From the NCBI GenBank assembly GCA_004431415.1, contig QPMI01000495.1:152501-216500 (forward strand): a DNA stretch of 64,000 nucleotides. The letters are read 5' to 3'. A program made the position numbers and the translations under genes. The notes beneath the pieces are model-generated. The model saw only the letters and a list, made by a program, of their open reading frames with translations, had not been told where the DNA came from and did no database searches. The stretch comes from Cyanophora paradoxa (taxonomy: Eukaryota > Glaucocystophyceae > Cyanophorales > Cyanophoraceae). This document shows, in pieces, positions 18,594 through 31,100 of this stretch (position 1 is the stretch's first letter; each line of letters begins with the position of its first letter).

Positions 18594-19225
18594 GGTGGAC
18601 GGCCCCTCCCAGTCCATGCTGTCCAGGCTTCCCCCTTTTTGCCCCCTTTCCCTGCCTTGGCTCCGCCGACGTCGTTCTGTCTCCTTCTCACCCAACGCAC
18701 ACCGTCTCGGCCTGTCGAGATCCTTCCCAGCCCATCCCCGCCCCCTCGCTGCCCGGATAAGACATACTCCTCCAAGCCCAAACCAAACCCTCACACCCAT
18801 CGATCATCAGCGCTGGCACTCTTTTTTGTCTACATCCCATGATCTAGACTCTGAGATCTCGACATGTACAAGTTTGTCAGAGAGCAATCTAGATCTCCCC
18901 GTCCATGTGCAACTTGAACTTGCGCATGGATCCGGAGACCAGCAGATTTGGGGCCCGGGGCCGGGCGCGCCGCCGCCCCAGAACCAGAACCTGGGGAGCA
19001 TATACTCAGTGACTTGTACGTACAATACTGCGCATGCATGCGAACTTCCAATAATTCTGCAATAAAACTCGCACTTAAAGCTACAAGTACACTTGCAAAC
19101 TGCATATCTTATCTGCCGAATAGAGTGATGCGGCTCTTGCGTACAGAAGAATCGTGTGTGCATCCGCCGGTGCCCCGGACACGAGCGGACCGGTGGAGCG
19201 CAGGCGGTCGATCGACGTCTTCGCC
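18594..19225. other. Intergenic region between converging genes
   Basis: This separates the 3' ends of the unrecognised gene (+) and the NRAMP gene (-). The first 250 bp are pyrimidine-rich on the + strand. From 18840 onward it is AT-richer with gatctagat-like motifs. No protein or RNA gene is recognised. The NRAMP 3' end may extend into it. Confidence 0.4.
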
Positions 19226-22200
19226 TTATGTCCGGGGTATCGACGCGTCCGACTTCGCTTCCCCGATTCCTTCGTCGTGGGGCAAGGGGCGCTGGTGGAG
19301 GGAGTGTCCGCCGGGTACGGGGATCGGCTCGGCGGGCGGCGAGGAGGGCCCGGCGGACAGGGCGTGGGCCGCCTGCGCGGGCGTCAGGCCCGAACTGCAT
19401 GGTGTCACGAGATTCGTGGGTGCGGGCCTGGCGTCGGGGGGAGGCGACGGGCGTGGAGGGCTCCGACTCCATACGGAACGCATCGTACGTGAAGTGAGCG
19501 TCTGCAAACGAAGGCGCGTCGCTACGGGCGGATGCGGGGTACAGCTTTCGTAGGGCGCGCCTGGCAGGGGGAGGTACGAGGAATCCGAGGAGCCGACGTG
19601 GCGGCTTGAGCTCTTGCGGCCTGCCGGGGGAAATTCAGAGGGGTAGGAAAGGGGGGAGAGGGGAGGGAGGGAGGGAGGGGGAAGGAAAAGGGGGGAAGGG
19701 GAAGGGGTAGAGGAGGTAGGAGGGGGGAGGGGGGTAATAGGAGTGGGGAATGGGGAGGGAGAGAGATGGGGGATACCCGCGGGGTGGTCGGAGGGGAGGA
19801 GCACGAGGTACACGAGGAAGAGGAAGAGTACGGCGAAGAGGATCTGCGGGGCGCGGGTTCGAATTCGTCCAGAGAGACTTTCGGAAGCGGGAGGAGGGGT
19901 ACCAGCGCGGCGACGGCGAGGGGGGCGGACATGGCGAGCGCGTCCTTGACGAGGTCCACCACTGGAGGTACGGAAAATGGGCAAAGGGGGGCAAGTGCGC
20001 GGCAAGAGAGGAGGAACCAGCGAGCACCGAACCACAGGTTGAGCGCCACAATCAGCGTGGCGCAGAACCAGCCGAGGACGGATACCTGATTTCCGGGGGG
20101 CGGTGAATTAGCGAGGGGGTACGCAATGCACGAGGGGGGTGAAGCCACCCAGCGCGGGTTCGCGAAGGGTCCCATGAGGCGCTGCGGGGATACCGGTCAG
20201 ACGCGCGATCCGGCGGGGGGCGGGGGGGGGGGGTAGGGGAAGGGGGGTAAAGCGGGCGTACCTTCGATCCGGAGAACTTAAGGAGGGGTACGACGGCGAA
20301 GGGCAGCTGAAGCGAGAGGATCGTCTGCGGGGCGCGTTCGGATCCGGGGTGCATCGATTCAGATGGGGGCAGGATAAAAAAGAGAGGGACCTGGGATATC
20401 AGGAGGAGCTGGTACATCCCCCCGTCGCCCGTGATCACGATCACGACAACGGCCGGCGCAACGGCCACGAATCTGGATGAGGGGTTCAGGGTACGGGGAC
20501 GCCTGGCAGGCGGGGGTACGCGGAGAGGGCGCACCGTGTGACGAGGCGGCGGATCCAGGGGCGGATGCGCATCTCGACGAAACCCTGGGGCGGGGGCCGT
20601 GAGCCGGGCCCGCGGGCCGGGGTCACCGACCCTGAACACGCGCCCCGGGCTCCATTCGAGCATTTTCCGCTGGCATCGTCAGCTTTAAACCTTCCCTTGT
20701 TTGAACTCAACACTTCGACTCTCCCCGAAACTCTCGCTGAGACTCCCCCGGGCGCACCTCCATGACGTACTGGCCGGCGAGGGTTCCGGTTATCGTGGAG
20801 GACTGCCCGGCGCAGAGCAGCGCCAGCCCGAACGCGAACGGCGCCAGCTTGCTGCGCGCGCGGCGCCGCCCGTCAGCTCGCTTCCGGGGACGAGGAGGCG
20901 CGCTCGAGGGCGGGATGAACGCGGGACGGCGGGTTGGAGTGGATGCGTGGATAGGGGCGGGGCGGACCTGTTGAGGAGGGTCTCGAGGAGGGCGTGCGCC
21001 TGCTGGAGGGTCGTCACCTCCTCCTTCCCGTAGAAGGACGCCGCCGAGACCTGCCGCCCCCAGAGGAACCCGTCAGCCGGCCGCTGCACCGCGCGGCAGC
21101 GCGCGCAGGAGGCTGCTGCGCTCGGCGGGCGGGAAGGCGGGCGGGCCATGAGGATGGAGAGGTTGACGAAGAAGGCGATGTTGAGGGCGAGGATCGAGTC
21201 CACCAGGTTGTACAGGCACGCCCGCCGGATGTTCTCCTGCGCCGCCGGGCGCGCGCCGCCGGCCGCCGACCCCTCAGCGCCCGCGCCCCGCGCCCCTCGC
21301 CCTTCCGCCAACTTCTATCCCTCGTCCCAATTCCAGCGCCCCCTCCGTTCTATGAAAGTTCCTCTCAGGACTTTTGCGGGGGAGAGCGCACGACGTTGCG
21401 CTCGAAGGTTCGGCTCTGGACGACTGCCGAGTGCAGGTAGAAGTCTGATCGGGGGTAGGTGCGTCAAGGGGCAGGGGGGAGAGGCCGTATTCGGGAATGG
21501 GGAGGTGGCGGGCGTGGCGCACTGTGGGGCATGACGGTCTGCCGGGGGAGAAGGCGCGAGTCAGGGGGTACGAGTGCATCGAAGAAGAAGGGGCTGCAGG
21601 GCGGGTTCGCACCGCGCCCAGGATGCCCATCGCGACGAACACCGATTCGTTGTTCAGCCTGAGGGCGAAGGGCGCCCGCCCGGTCGCTCCGGCGCACCCC
21701 GGGTGTCAGTCGAGGGTCGAGGGGGGGTACCGGGGGATGAAGAGGCCGGAGAGGACGGAGGAGAGGGAGGGGCGGCAGAGGAAGATCTCGAGGATGAAGC
21801 AGGAAGAGACGACGGAGAGCAGGATGAAGACTGCGGCTCGAGTCGGACCGGGGACAAACCCGCGAGGCAGCGGGGGCGGCAGCGAGGGCGGCCGTGGGAG
21901 CGGGCGGCACGCACCCACGAGCTCGAGCTTTCGCATCCCAAAGTTCTGGATGGCGAGAAAGAACACCGTGTCCGTCGCCGTGATGATGACTCCTGGGAGC
22001 CGCGTGAGCGGGTACCGTGTTCCGCGGGGGGTACAGGGGCTCGCCGATGAGGATGGGGATGCCCGTGATGAGGTTCAGGCCGACGGCGGTCCCGATCACC
22101 TCCGCCAGGTCCGTCGCTGTACCCCGGTGAGCCCCGAAAGCGCGTACCCCCTCGGGTGGCCGCACCGGCAATGGCGAGCTCTGCGAGGAACCAGAGGGCC

Positions 22201-22906
22201 CAGCAAGCATGCTTTGGGTACTCTGTGGGGTACATTATCGATCGTCGAGGGGCGGAACTGCGGCGGGGTCCAGGAATCGCGCACCCTCGTGGCAGAGCTG
22301 GGCCAGGTGCAGGTCCGTCACCTGCCCCAGGCGGGCCGCGAGGGTCTGCGGGCGTCACGGCTCGCAAGAGGCGGTACATGTTTGTGCGAGATTGCCACTG
22401 CGCGGGCGGGGGGCGGGCCTGGAGCAGGATGGCCATCAGATTGGAGACGGCGAGGACCCTACGCGAGGCCGGTGAGAGGTGGGTGGGCGAGCGGGCGCGC
22501 CGCTCGCGCGCATGCTCACCAGACGAGGTCGTATCCGAATCGGCTACCCCCCTCGATGTCCGTCGCCCAATTGCCGGGGTCCTGGCCCGGCGGTCAGCGT
22601 AGGAAGGGGACCCGCGAGCTCGCGAAACGCGCCATGTATCCAATGGAGATCATGAACTGCGGAAGTGCAGGTCAGATGCGCGCGGTTCGCGCGCGGGTGC
22701 CGGGGCGCACCGCGGGGCCGATGAACTGTGTGGCGCAATTGCAAGGGCGCAGCGTCAGCCACGCGGCTCGGGCCTGGAGCGCAGGCGCCCACCTTCTTGA
22801 GGCTGGAGAGCTTGAAGGTGTTGTCATTGGAAGCGAACTCCACGTGCACCTCTCCGCTCCGCTCCGCGTTGCTCTCTCGGACCCGTGGCTTCCACGCCGG
22901 CACCAC
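19226..22906 (-). CDS. NRAMP-family divalent metal transporter
   Basis: This is a proton-coupled Mn/Fe transporter of the NRAMP family, about 19 or more small exons. In order: FKLSSLKK, FIGPA, FMISIGYM then DPGNWATDIEGGSRFGYDLVW (TM1 with its DPGN metal-binding motif), LAARLGQVTDLHLAQLC, WFLAELAIA, TDLAEVIGTAVGLNL, VIITATDTVFFLAIQNFG, the TM6 motif VMPHNFYLHSAVVQSR, the consensus transport motif GQSSTITGTLAGQYVMEGF, IRPWIRRLVTR, LQLPFAVVPLLKFSGSK, and two last helices. The DPGN and MPHN residues are all kept. At least four introns are GC-AG (after GYM, AILLQ, the PILI exon and LSILM), each with the next exon in perfect register. The first ATG is unresolved: the first recognised exon is open at 22906. 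The C-terminus after the last helix is approximate. Confidence 0.9.
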
Positions 22907-23407
22907 CGCATCTTCAGCTTCGCTGTGGCAGACGGGTCAGGCTCGGGGCTGAACCGTATGCGCGAGAACGCACTCCATGGTGCCGAGTCTGCGCCCGAGA
23001 GCAGGAGGATCAGCGCGGGAAGCAAGCGCCGGGTGCGGTTCCGTGCACCCGCTCTCGACCAACCGATCGAGTTGCACGAACGTCGCCATGTCCAGGGCGC
23101 TCTAAAGCACGGCACCGCCCTTCTCCCGCGAAGCGAGCGCCTGGGCGTGCTTTGAGCGGGTAAGGTCGGTGGGGGACGTGCCGGGTTCGCGATGCGCACG
23201 ACACGGTGCGATGTGTGTATCGATGCGTTCTGCGGTCTAGCCAAGGCGATCCTGGTTCTGGTTTGCTCCGCAAACAAGTTGTACCCGTAATTTGAAGCTG
23301 CAAAAAGTTAAAGCGGCGGGAATCGGAGGCGTACGGCGCTCGGAAATCCCCCAAGAGGGTTGCGGCAATCTGTAGCAGCGTTCTTTTCTCGCTTCAAAGC
23401 CCGCGCG
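22907..23407. promoter_or_regulatory. Divergent region between the NRAMP and PP2C genes
   Basis: About 500 bp between two divergent genes. It may include an unidentified first exon of the NRAMP gene near 22940-22990. No other coding signal is convincing. Confidence 0.35.
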
Positions 23408-25840
23408 ATGAAAGCGAAGCGGCGAAAGAAGAGCGCAAAGCCGTCTGCGAAGCAGAAAGACATCTGCAATGCCGATCCGGACTCTGCGGAATTGAGCGCA
23501 GCTGCGGAGGCCCCTTCGAAGCGAGCGCCACAGGCGACAGCGACGAGAGCCGGCACGCGAAAGCGGCGGCATCGAGAGAGCGAGCCGAGCGATGCAGCTG
23601 CGCCGGAAGTGCTCGTCGCAAAGACCGCTCCGGCGGCCCCGCAGCCCGAATCCCGCTGGTCGCGCCGCCGGAGCTCGGCTCGCGGGGCCTCCGCGACTGC
23701 CCCTTGCCGTCGCTCGTCATCGGATGAGCGGAAAGTGGCACGGGAGGCCCCGGAAGGAAGTCGACAAGGCTCGGAGGCCGACGCGGACCCGGACGCGAGC
23801 CCCTCGCGACCCCAGCCACGCGTCCGCCGCAGCGGCAGCTCCGCGGGCCCCTCCGCCTCCAACCAGTCCCTTTCTCGAGCCTCTTCTATCTCCTATTTAT
23901 CTTCCTGTCCGGCCCCAAGTGCCAGCAGCTCCCAGCCATCCCAGCCAGCCCCCGTCTCTTCCTCCGCGCCCCCTTCCGAGTTCCTTCGCGACACCACCGG
24001 CGAGGCGACCGTAGGGGAATGGCGCGTCGAGTACGCCAGCGTGACCACTCCTGGCGGGCGCTACGGCGGCCTGAACCAAGTTCGAACCCCGCGCGACCCC
24101 GTTCCCGCGCCGCGCTGTAGCCCCCGCGCAGGACCGTCACTTCGTTCTCCTCGACACGTCCTCCGGTTCACTCTTCTTCGTCGTGGCGGACGGGCACGGG
24201 CCTTCTGGCCACGTCCGCGCACCCCCCCCCCCTCCCCCCCCCCCCCCCCCCCCCTCATCCTCATTTCCTCTCCTGCGCCTTCTTCGAACTCCGTCGAGCG
24301 AGGGGGCGCGCAGATGGCCGCAGAAACCGCCTGCCGGTCCTTCCGCTCCTCCCTCGGCGCTTCCCCGATCGCCAGTGCGCGCCTACCCCGCTACCCAGCG
24401 CTTCACGCCCTGTACCCACCTCACCGGACTGGCAGGCGTGCCGGCGCGCGAGGCCGAGGGGACGCTTCGCAGCCTCTTCCGCGCCGCCCACGAGCGGGTC
24501 CTCGAGCTCTACGGGGTACGCCTCCCGCCGCCCAAAGACGATGCGGTACGCCACGCACCCGACGCCCCGCCCGGCAGAGCCCGGGCGCCCTGAAGCAGAC
24601 GCACGTGCTGTGCGTGCCCGCGCCTGCTCTCCCGCACCTGTGCCGGGTACCCGTCTCGCTTATACTTTCTTTCGTTTTCCTCAGGTTCACGGCGGGGGCG
24701 GAGGCGGCGCGGTTCGAGCTGCGGGCGGCGCTGCCGGGCGGGGGGCTCGCGTACGTGAACACCACGAACGCGGGCGACGTGCGCCCCGCCCTCGAAGAGG
24801 CGCGCTGAGCGAGGCCTAGGCGCGCGGCGCTGAGCGGGCCGGCGTGCAGGTGCGCTCCGTCGAGTTCGGGACGACGGCGACCATCGTCGCCCTGCGCCCC
24901 GACGGCGCCCTCGTCTCCGCGAACGCCGGTACCCCCCCCCCTCCAGACCCCAGGGCTGGGCGGGGAGACGAGCGAAGGCGCGGGGGGGCGGGGACAGGGG
25001 ACTCGGTTGCAGTGCTGGGCGGCCGGCGGCGGGGCGCCCTCGCCCCCGCCGGGCGAGTCTCCGAGATGCACCACTCCAGCAACCCGTAGCTCCCCCACCT
25101 CCCCCCTTCCCTTCCCGGCCGCTCACCAGCGCCCCCGCTCAGGCGCGAGCGGGGGCGCGTGACGAAGCGGGGGGCGGGCATGACCTGGCGGGACCCCTAC
25201 CTGTACCCCCCTCCCGACTCCCCCGGGCCCCGCGTGCGCGCGCCCCTCCACCCCATTGCCAGCGCGGCCTGAGGGGGTTCAGGTTGCGGGCATCGCCCTG
25301 ACGCGATGTGCGTTCCCTGACGCCCTGACCTGCATCGCCCTGATTCCAGCATCGAACCAGCGCTGGGCCACCGCTCCCTGTGCCAGCACGGGATCACCTG
25401 GGAGCCGTTTTGCGCGTCGCGTACCCTCTCGAAGCCAGGCGGCGGCCGCGACTCGGGGGGCGGACCGGGGTACGCCCTGATCGTCGCGAGCGACGGACTC
25501 TGGGAGCAGCTGAGCGACGAGGGTATACGAACCCATCCGCCCGCTGCACCTCTACCCCTTCTAATCTCCCAATCCCCGCAGAGGCGCTGAGCCTGCTGGA
25601 CGGATGCTCCTCGGCGCGCGAGGGGGCTGCCCTCCTCGCCGCCGCCGCCGCTGCGAAGGTCGCGATTCCCGTACCCCCACTCCCAACGCCGCACGCGCAG
25701 CGTGTGCGGTCCGTCTCACCGTCGTGTGTCGCGCCTTGCAGTACGGTGTGGAGGACCGCGTGGACAACATCTCGGTCATCTGCGCACTCCTGTGGCCTGC
25801 GGCAGGTGGGGAGGCCTCGCGATCGGAGGGGCGGCGGTAG
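23408..25840 (+). CDS. PP2C-type (PPM) protein serine/threonine phosphatase
   Basis: This is a metal-dependent phosphatase that removes phosphate from Ser/Thr. The ATG at 23408 begins a basic, Ser/Ala-rich N-terminal region of about 200 residues. The catalytic exons follow: YGGLNQDRHFVLLDTSSG, FFVVADGHGPSGH (DGHG metal motif), a helical region with FRAAHERVLELYG, VEFGTTATIVALRPDGALVSANA joined to GDSVAVL, then ALGHRSLCQHGITWEP, YALIVASDGLWEQLSDEEALSLL and DNISVICALLW. All four aspartate motifs (ADGHG, GDS, SDGLW, DNIS) are intact, so it should be active. The introns are short; several donors read gtaccc or gtccgc, and one intron has a long C run (about 24222-24255). The exons between 25020 and 25260 are the least certain part. 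No targeting signal is obvious. Confidence 0.85.
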
Positions 25841-26253
25841 AGGCGCTGAGCTCGAGGGTGGTGGGTGTACAAGTTGTATGCAACTGGAGCTCGAGAAGCT
25901 CGCGCACCGAGAGAGTCGCCCTACACTAGTACATGGCACTATAGCTACATGCTTATGCACAGCAGCACAGCAGCACAGCACAGCCTGCACAGCTGCAGGA
26001 TCGGAGACGGCGACCGCAGCGTTTCGACCCAGCGAATCGACGCGGCTCGTACGGAGTCGTACCTCGTCACGGTTTTGGGGGTCGTAGCTGTGGAGCCTGT
26101 GGTACCCCTTCAACGGGGCCGAAACGCAATCGGCCCCAGGAACGTCGACGTGCCGTTGGTCGCTTCGCCAAATCGCTCTGCATGTACATGTAGTCGGAGC
26201 CTTTTTCCACGTGACCACTGACGACTGACCACTGACCAGTGACCACTAAGCAG

Positions 26254-26634
26254 TAGGGCACTGGCCGGCGGCCAAGCCGGCTAGCTAGCCGGCCAGTTTG
26301 GGTCGGGGGGCGACGGGCTAGGCAGCCGAAACCTCGGCTTGCCAGCCCAGGGGTTTTGTCGGTTTTCCCCGGCTTGTCAGCCAAGTCAGCAAGCCGGCGC
26401 CCGGGGCTCGCAAACGAGCCGGCGAACGAAGCATAGGTGAAGTTATAATTAGCGCGAGCTGCACCAAGCCAGACCAAGCCGCGCTGGCCACCGGTACCAT
26501 AGTAACTGGCAAGCCGCTGGCAAGCCAGCCGAAATTTTGGAGCCGCCAAGCCGCTAGGGCCAGTCCCGGTGCAAGCTTTCGGAATTTTGGGCCAGCCCCG
26601 GTGCAAGCTTCTAGACCCGGTGGCCAGTGCCCTA
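26254..26634. mobile_element. MITE-like element with 11-13 bp terminal inverted repeats
   Basis: The left end tagggcactggcc (26254-26266) is the exact reverse complement of the right end ggccagtgcccta (26622-26634). If the outermost TA on each side is taken as a target duplication, the element is a 377-bp non-coding insertion with 11-bp inverted ends, which fits a Tc1/mariner-type MITE. The inside is built from variants of aagccggc and gcaagcc and carries no open reading frame resembling a transposase. Only one copy is in the window. Confidence 0.65.
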
Positions 26635-26814
26635 TACTAATTATAAGCAGCGCGCAACTTTAGAGTTTGCAAGCCTTCGAAATTCATTCAATGATTAATA
26701 TTGTACTCGTTGACGTGACGAGCATGCAGTCGTTCACATGTACATGCATCCAGTGATGTCATCATGATGTCAATTTAATGCAGCTGGCGCGCGGCGCGCG
26801 CGCCGGCCCCGCCG

Positions 26815-27260
26815 CCGCCCGCCGGGCGCCGCGGGCCTAAAAACCCTCGGCTCGAGCCAGTTCGAGCCGGCCCGCTCCAGCCTCGAGCCAGCTCGAGCCC
26901 GGCTTGAGCCGGCCTAAGGGGGGGAGCCGGCCGAATAGAGGCAGGCTAGCCGCGGCCTGTACGTGCATGTATTTACATGCAAATCAGGCCCGCGACACGC
27001 GCTATAACGCTAGAAATGAGAAGTTTACGTCCGAGGCCGCCCCTCCGAGGCTCTCCCCGGGCCGCGGGCCCCCCGGCTCGAGCCCTGGCTGGCCGGCCGG
27101 CTCGACCTAGCTCGCCCCCCCCGGCTCGAGCCAGCCCTCCCCTCGCAACGAGCCGGCTCGGCTCGAGCCAGCCGACCCTCGCCACGAGCCGGCTCGAGCC
27201 GGGAAAAAGGTCGGCTCGAGCCGGCTCGGCTCGAGCCGGCTCGGCTCGAGCCGAAGATCT
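26815..27260. repeat. Array of palindromic gagccggctcgagcc-type units
   Basis: Variants of the palindromes gagccggctc and ggctcgagcc recur more than 20 times, most densely at 27110-27255 (cggctcgagccggctcgg). A patch of unrelated sequence (26930-27040) interrupts them. The array is self-complementary and could fold on either strand. Confidence 0.75.
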
Positions 27261-27649
27261 ATCATGCATGGCATGAGCAGTACCGTGCCAGACTGCCAGT
27301 ACGTCTACCTGTACGTAGTACCGGTACCTGATAGTATAGTTACTATAGTACAGTAGCACGCTGTGACTCCTGTGAGCCTGCATCTGACGGCGCCGGCGCC
27401 GGCGCCGGTCTCGCGCGCTCATGTTACAGTCTCTCTCTCTCAACTTACAGAGTCATGTATCAGCGGCCCGGCGGCTGCGCGCATCGATATCGATATATCG
27501 ATATCCCAGGCGATTCTCCGCGCCGCCGCGCGACGTGGAACGGTGGAAGGACCTTAAGCTTGCCGAGTCGGCGACGGCCGCGGGGCCGGCGCGGGCGCTG
27601 ATATACATCCATATGGCAATACGGCTAGTTTAGCTTGTCGATCGCTGCT

Positions 27650-27892
27650 CCCTAGGCCCCCCCGCGGCCGGCGGCTACATCGCCGCTGCATCTTCGCCAG
27701 CGCGGCCGCCGCTCCAACAATCGGCGCGCGCGGGGTGCTAATTGCAACGGGCACCGCTGCTCCCTAATAGTCCCCATATAGCTAGCTAGGCCTGAGCAAT
27801 CAATATCCCCGGCGGCCACATCGGCGCTGCATCCTCGCCAGCGCGGCCGCCGCTCCAACAATCGGCGCGCGCGGGGTGCTAATTGCAACGGT
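27650..27892. repeat. Direct duplication of about 100 bp
   Basis: The block gcggccgccgctccaacaat with its flanks (cgccgctgcat before; ggcgcgcgcggggtgctaat and attgcaacgg after) occurs at about 27660-27752 and again at about 27808-27892, period about 140 bp, nearly identical. It is non-coding. Confidence 0.8.
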
Positions 27893-28155
27893 GCCCCCCG
27901 CCACGCGCGCGGCCGCGGCCGAGTCGAGCCATCGAGGGTGCGCGGCCGTGCGCCTGGCCCATGGCCCCTTTGCCACCGCGGCGCGGCCTTCCCAACTGGG
28001 CGGCCGACCGATCACTGGCTGCAGGCCTCTGACTGCGGTCGCGTGCGCAGTGCGCCGTAGGCCACGAGCGGTTCCTCCGGGTGCGCTCGGACTCCATCCA
28101 ATATTGCAAGCACGAATTGCGCTGAGCCGAGTTTCACCGTCCGCGGCCTCAGGCC

Positions 28156-31100
28156 ATGGCCGGCGATGGCCTCTCGCACTTGCGGACGGCCCGCGTGCAC
28201 GCGGCGCCGGCCGCGGCCGCGGCGCCGGCGTCGGCGAAGTCTGCGGCCGAGGACGACGACGGGCGGTCGGAATCGATGGCGTCGCGCGCGCCCTCGCGTG
28301 TTGACCTCCGCCAGCCCCCCTCCCGCCTCTCCCCATCCGGACCCCCTCTCCGCCTCCTGCCCCACACGGCGAGCGGGCGGGAGTCCTCAACCGGCCGCGG
28401 CGGCGCTGACGCCGCTGGCGGACTCGGTAAGATCGATCTGGCGCCGGCCTCCCCGACGCCCGCGGAGGGGGGACAGCCGCCGCCGGGCCCAGGGCCGCCC
28501 CGGCGGGCGCGGCGGGCGCAGCGGGGGCCGAGCTCGCACTCGCTGGGGCGGAAGCAGGCGCTCGCCTCGTGGTTCTCGGAGACGTTCGCGTCGTGGGAGA
28601 AGCCGAGCTTCGTCCCCCGCAGCTTCCCCGACCCCGCCATCGAGCACGAGTTCCAGGAGGAGTGGGTCAGCGAGAGGGTCGCCGGGACGCGCTACACGCT
28701 GGCCTTCGGGGCCGCCAGCTTCGTCATCACCGGTATCTAGATCTTCGGGTTCCGGCATTGGCGCCGCCCTCGATTTCCGCCCCGTTTACGCCCGCGCAGC
28801 GGCTCTCTTTCTGGCCGGGCACTACCGGGGCCTCATAGACTTTGGGCACACGAACGGGGAGGGCGCGACTGACCACCTGGCGGCGATTATGGCGTCGGCG
28901 GCCCTGCCCCCCGTCGCGGCAATCTTCACGATCGTGCTCGGCCGCCGCGCCCACGTCGGATCCCGCAGGCGCGCTGCCGCAGCCGGGGCTTGCCCTCTCC
29001 ATTCCACCTCTGAGCGAAGCGATGTGTGTTCGCGCAGGCACATCCAGATGGGGATCAGCTGCGTCCTGCTGGCCATTTACGGGAGCACGTACTACGCCGC
29101 CCGCGTGCGCGCCCGCCTCTGCGACGGCGCTAGCGAATCGCGCGTCCCGTAAAACACCAATATCAACATCGTTAAGCGCCGAGCTGCTGATCTCTAGGCT
29201 CTATCCGCCGGAGTCGTCGGCCGTGATAGACCGACGAATGCAATCGCAAGCTCTGATTGCGAGCTGCGCCGTCACCTCAGACGACGGAGACGATCGCATT
29301 CCTGTTCACGCGCGTCTGCGCGCTCTCCTTCGTGGCGCCCCTCTTCTTCGGCCTCCCCTACGCTCACTCCCTCCTCGTCAACGGCTCCGGCGCCGCCCTC
29401 GCCGTCGGTGCTCCCGCCCCCGCCCCCGCCCCGCCCGCCCCCCGCCCCCCGCCGCCCGCCTCCGTCTGATGCGCGCCCGCGCGCGTGCGTGGCGCAGCGT
29501 TCCTCGTGGAATTCTTGTACCACGGCGGGAATGTGGGGTGGGACGCCGCGCTCGCCATCCCCACCTGCATCGCTTCCGTCTTCTTCGGCACCTCCGCCGC
29601 CCTCCGCAACGAGCACGCCGCCCGCCGGGCGCGCCCCCCTTCCGCTCCCGTCCGCCCGCCCTACTGCGCCCCTCTGACGGCGCGGCAGGCCTTCCTGCTG
29701 AAGCGAGAGAGCAAGCTGGAGTCGGAGATCCTGAAGGCCAAGTCGGCGCACCTCGTCAGCGAGCTGCACGCCTTTCGGTGCGCGGCGCCTCGGCGCCTCG
29801 GCGCGTTGCTCACGGAGGGCCGCGGGGCGGGCCGGGCAGGGAGATCACGGCTGCGCTGGACCTCTCGTCGCCGCCGGCGTTCGCGGTGAACATCCTCGGC
29901 GACCTCTTCGAGAAGCTCGTCGAGGGCGCGCCCGCCCGCCCCGCCCCGACCGCCCCGCCCCGCGCTCGCGCCCCGCCTGACCCGGCGGGGCCGCAGAGGG
30001 GACGCAGGCGAGCACGCGGCACGCCGAGGTCGTCAGCGCCGCGTCCGCTGCATCCTCGCCGGCGCCCGCAACGGCACCGTGCGGCCCCCGCCGCCCGCCG
30101 CCCGCGGCGCCGCGCAGCGCGGGCGAACCGGGCGGGGCGGCGCAGGCGCTGGTGGAGGCGGGCCCGCCGGCGGCGCGCTCGTCGGACGCCGACGAGGTGG
30201 AGGCGCTGCAGGAGTTCAAGGGCCCGCCCCGCCCGCCCCGCCCCGCCCCGCCACGGCGCCTCCCGCCTGAGCGCCGGCCCGCGCAGCCTGGACCTCGGCC
30301 TTCACGGGGCAGGGCCAGCAGCCCCGCAACTCCGACTCGAGCGTCCGCTCCCTGGGCCTCCTCCAAAGGGTACCCCCGCTCTCTCTGCTGGCGGCACCTG
30401 CTCTACCCCATCCCTTCTGCCCCCGAGCACTCTGCTCTGCCCGAGTGTATCCTTACTCGCTCTCTCTATGGACTAGTCTCTCTCTAGCCTCTCGCTAGTC
30501 TCTCGGCCAAGTGACAATCTCTCTCTCTTCTTCCTCTTGCTTCCACGCGCCCCTCCGCGTCGCGTGCGGAGCCCCCTCCCTCACGCGCGCGCGCGCAGGT
30601 GCCGAGCTTCGGGTCCTTCCGGTGGGGCGGCGCCACGGCCTCGGGCTCGGGCTCGGGGTCGCCGGTGCCCGGCCCCTCGGCCTCGGGGGCGCTGCTGCCC
30701 CGCGCCGCCACCTTCGCCGACGCCCCCTCCGCCGAGCTCGCCAAGGTGCGCCCCCTCCTCCCGCCATGCCCGGTTCATCTAGAGCCCCTCGCCCGCTCGC
30801 GCTCGCGTTCCACCGGGAGCCGTGCGCGAGCGACCCCCGCCGCAGGTGGCAGAGGCCGCCGTCTCCGACGCGTGGGACGACTTCGGTGCGCCGCCCCACT
30901 CCGCCTCCCAGCTGCTGGCGAACCGCCGTACCCCCGCAGACGCGTTCACGCTCGAGAGGCACGCCGGGGGCAGGCCCCTCGAGTTCCTCGCGTGCGTACC
31001 CCCCTCTCCAGCTTCCGGTCCGCCTGGCTGATGTGGTGCTTGCACCCAGGACTGAGGTGGGGAGAAGAACGTCCATCCTGCAGGCGAACGCCGTCGACGT

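Larger units (their letters stand above)
25841..28155. other. Repeat-rich spacer without genes
   Basis: 2.3 kb between PP2C and phosphodiesterase B. It contains short tandem motifs (cagcacagcagcacag near 25965; gaccactgac repeats near 26215-26250), the MITE-like element, a palindromic gagccggctcgagcc array and a tandem duplication, each listed separately. I find no conserved reading frame. The last 250 bp before 28156 are GC-rich and should hold the phosphodiesterase B promoter. Confidence 0.55.

Noticed and set aside
25960-26000. cagcacagcagcacag microsatellite as a coding Gln run
   Set aside because: No supporting frame or splice context around it; it lies 120 bp past the PP2C stop in non-coding spacer.
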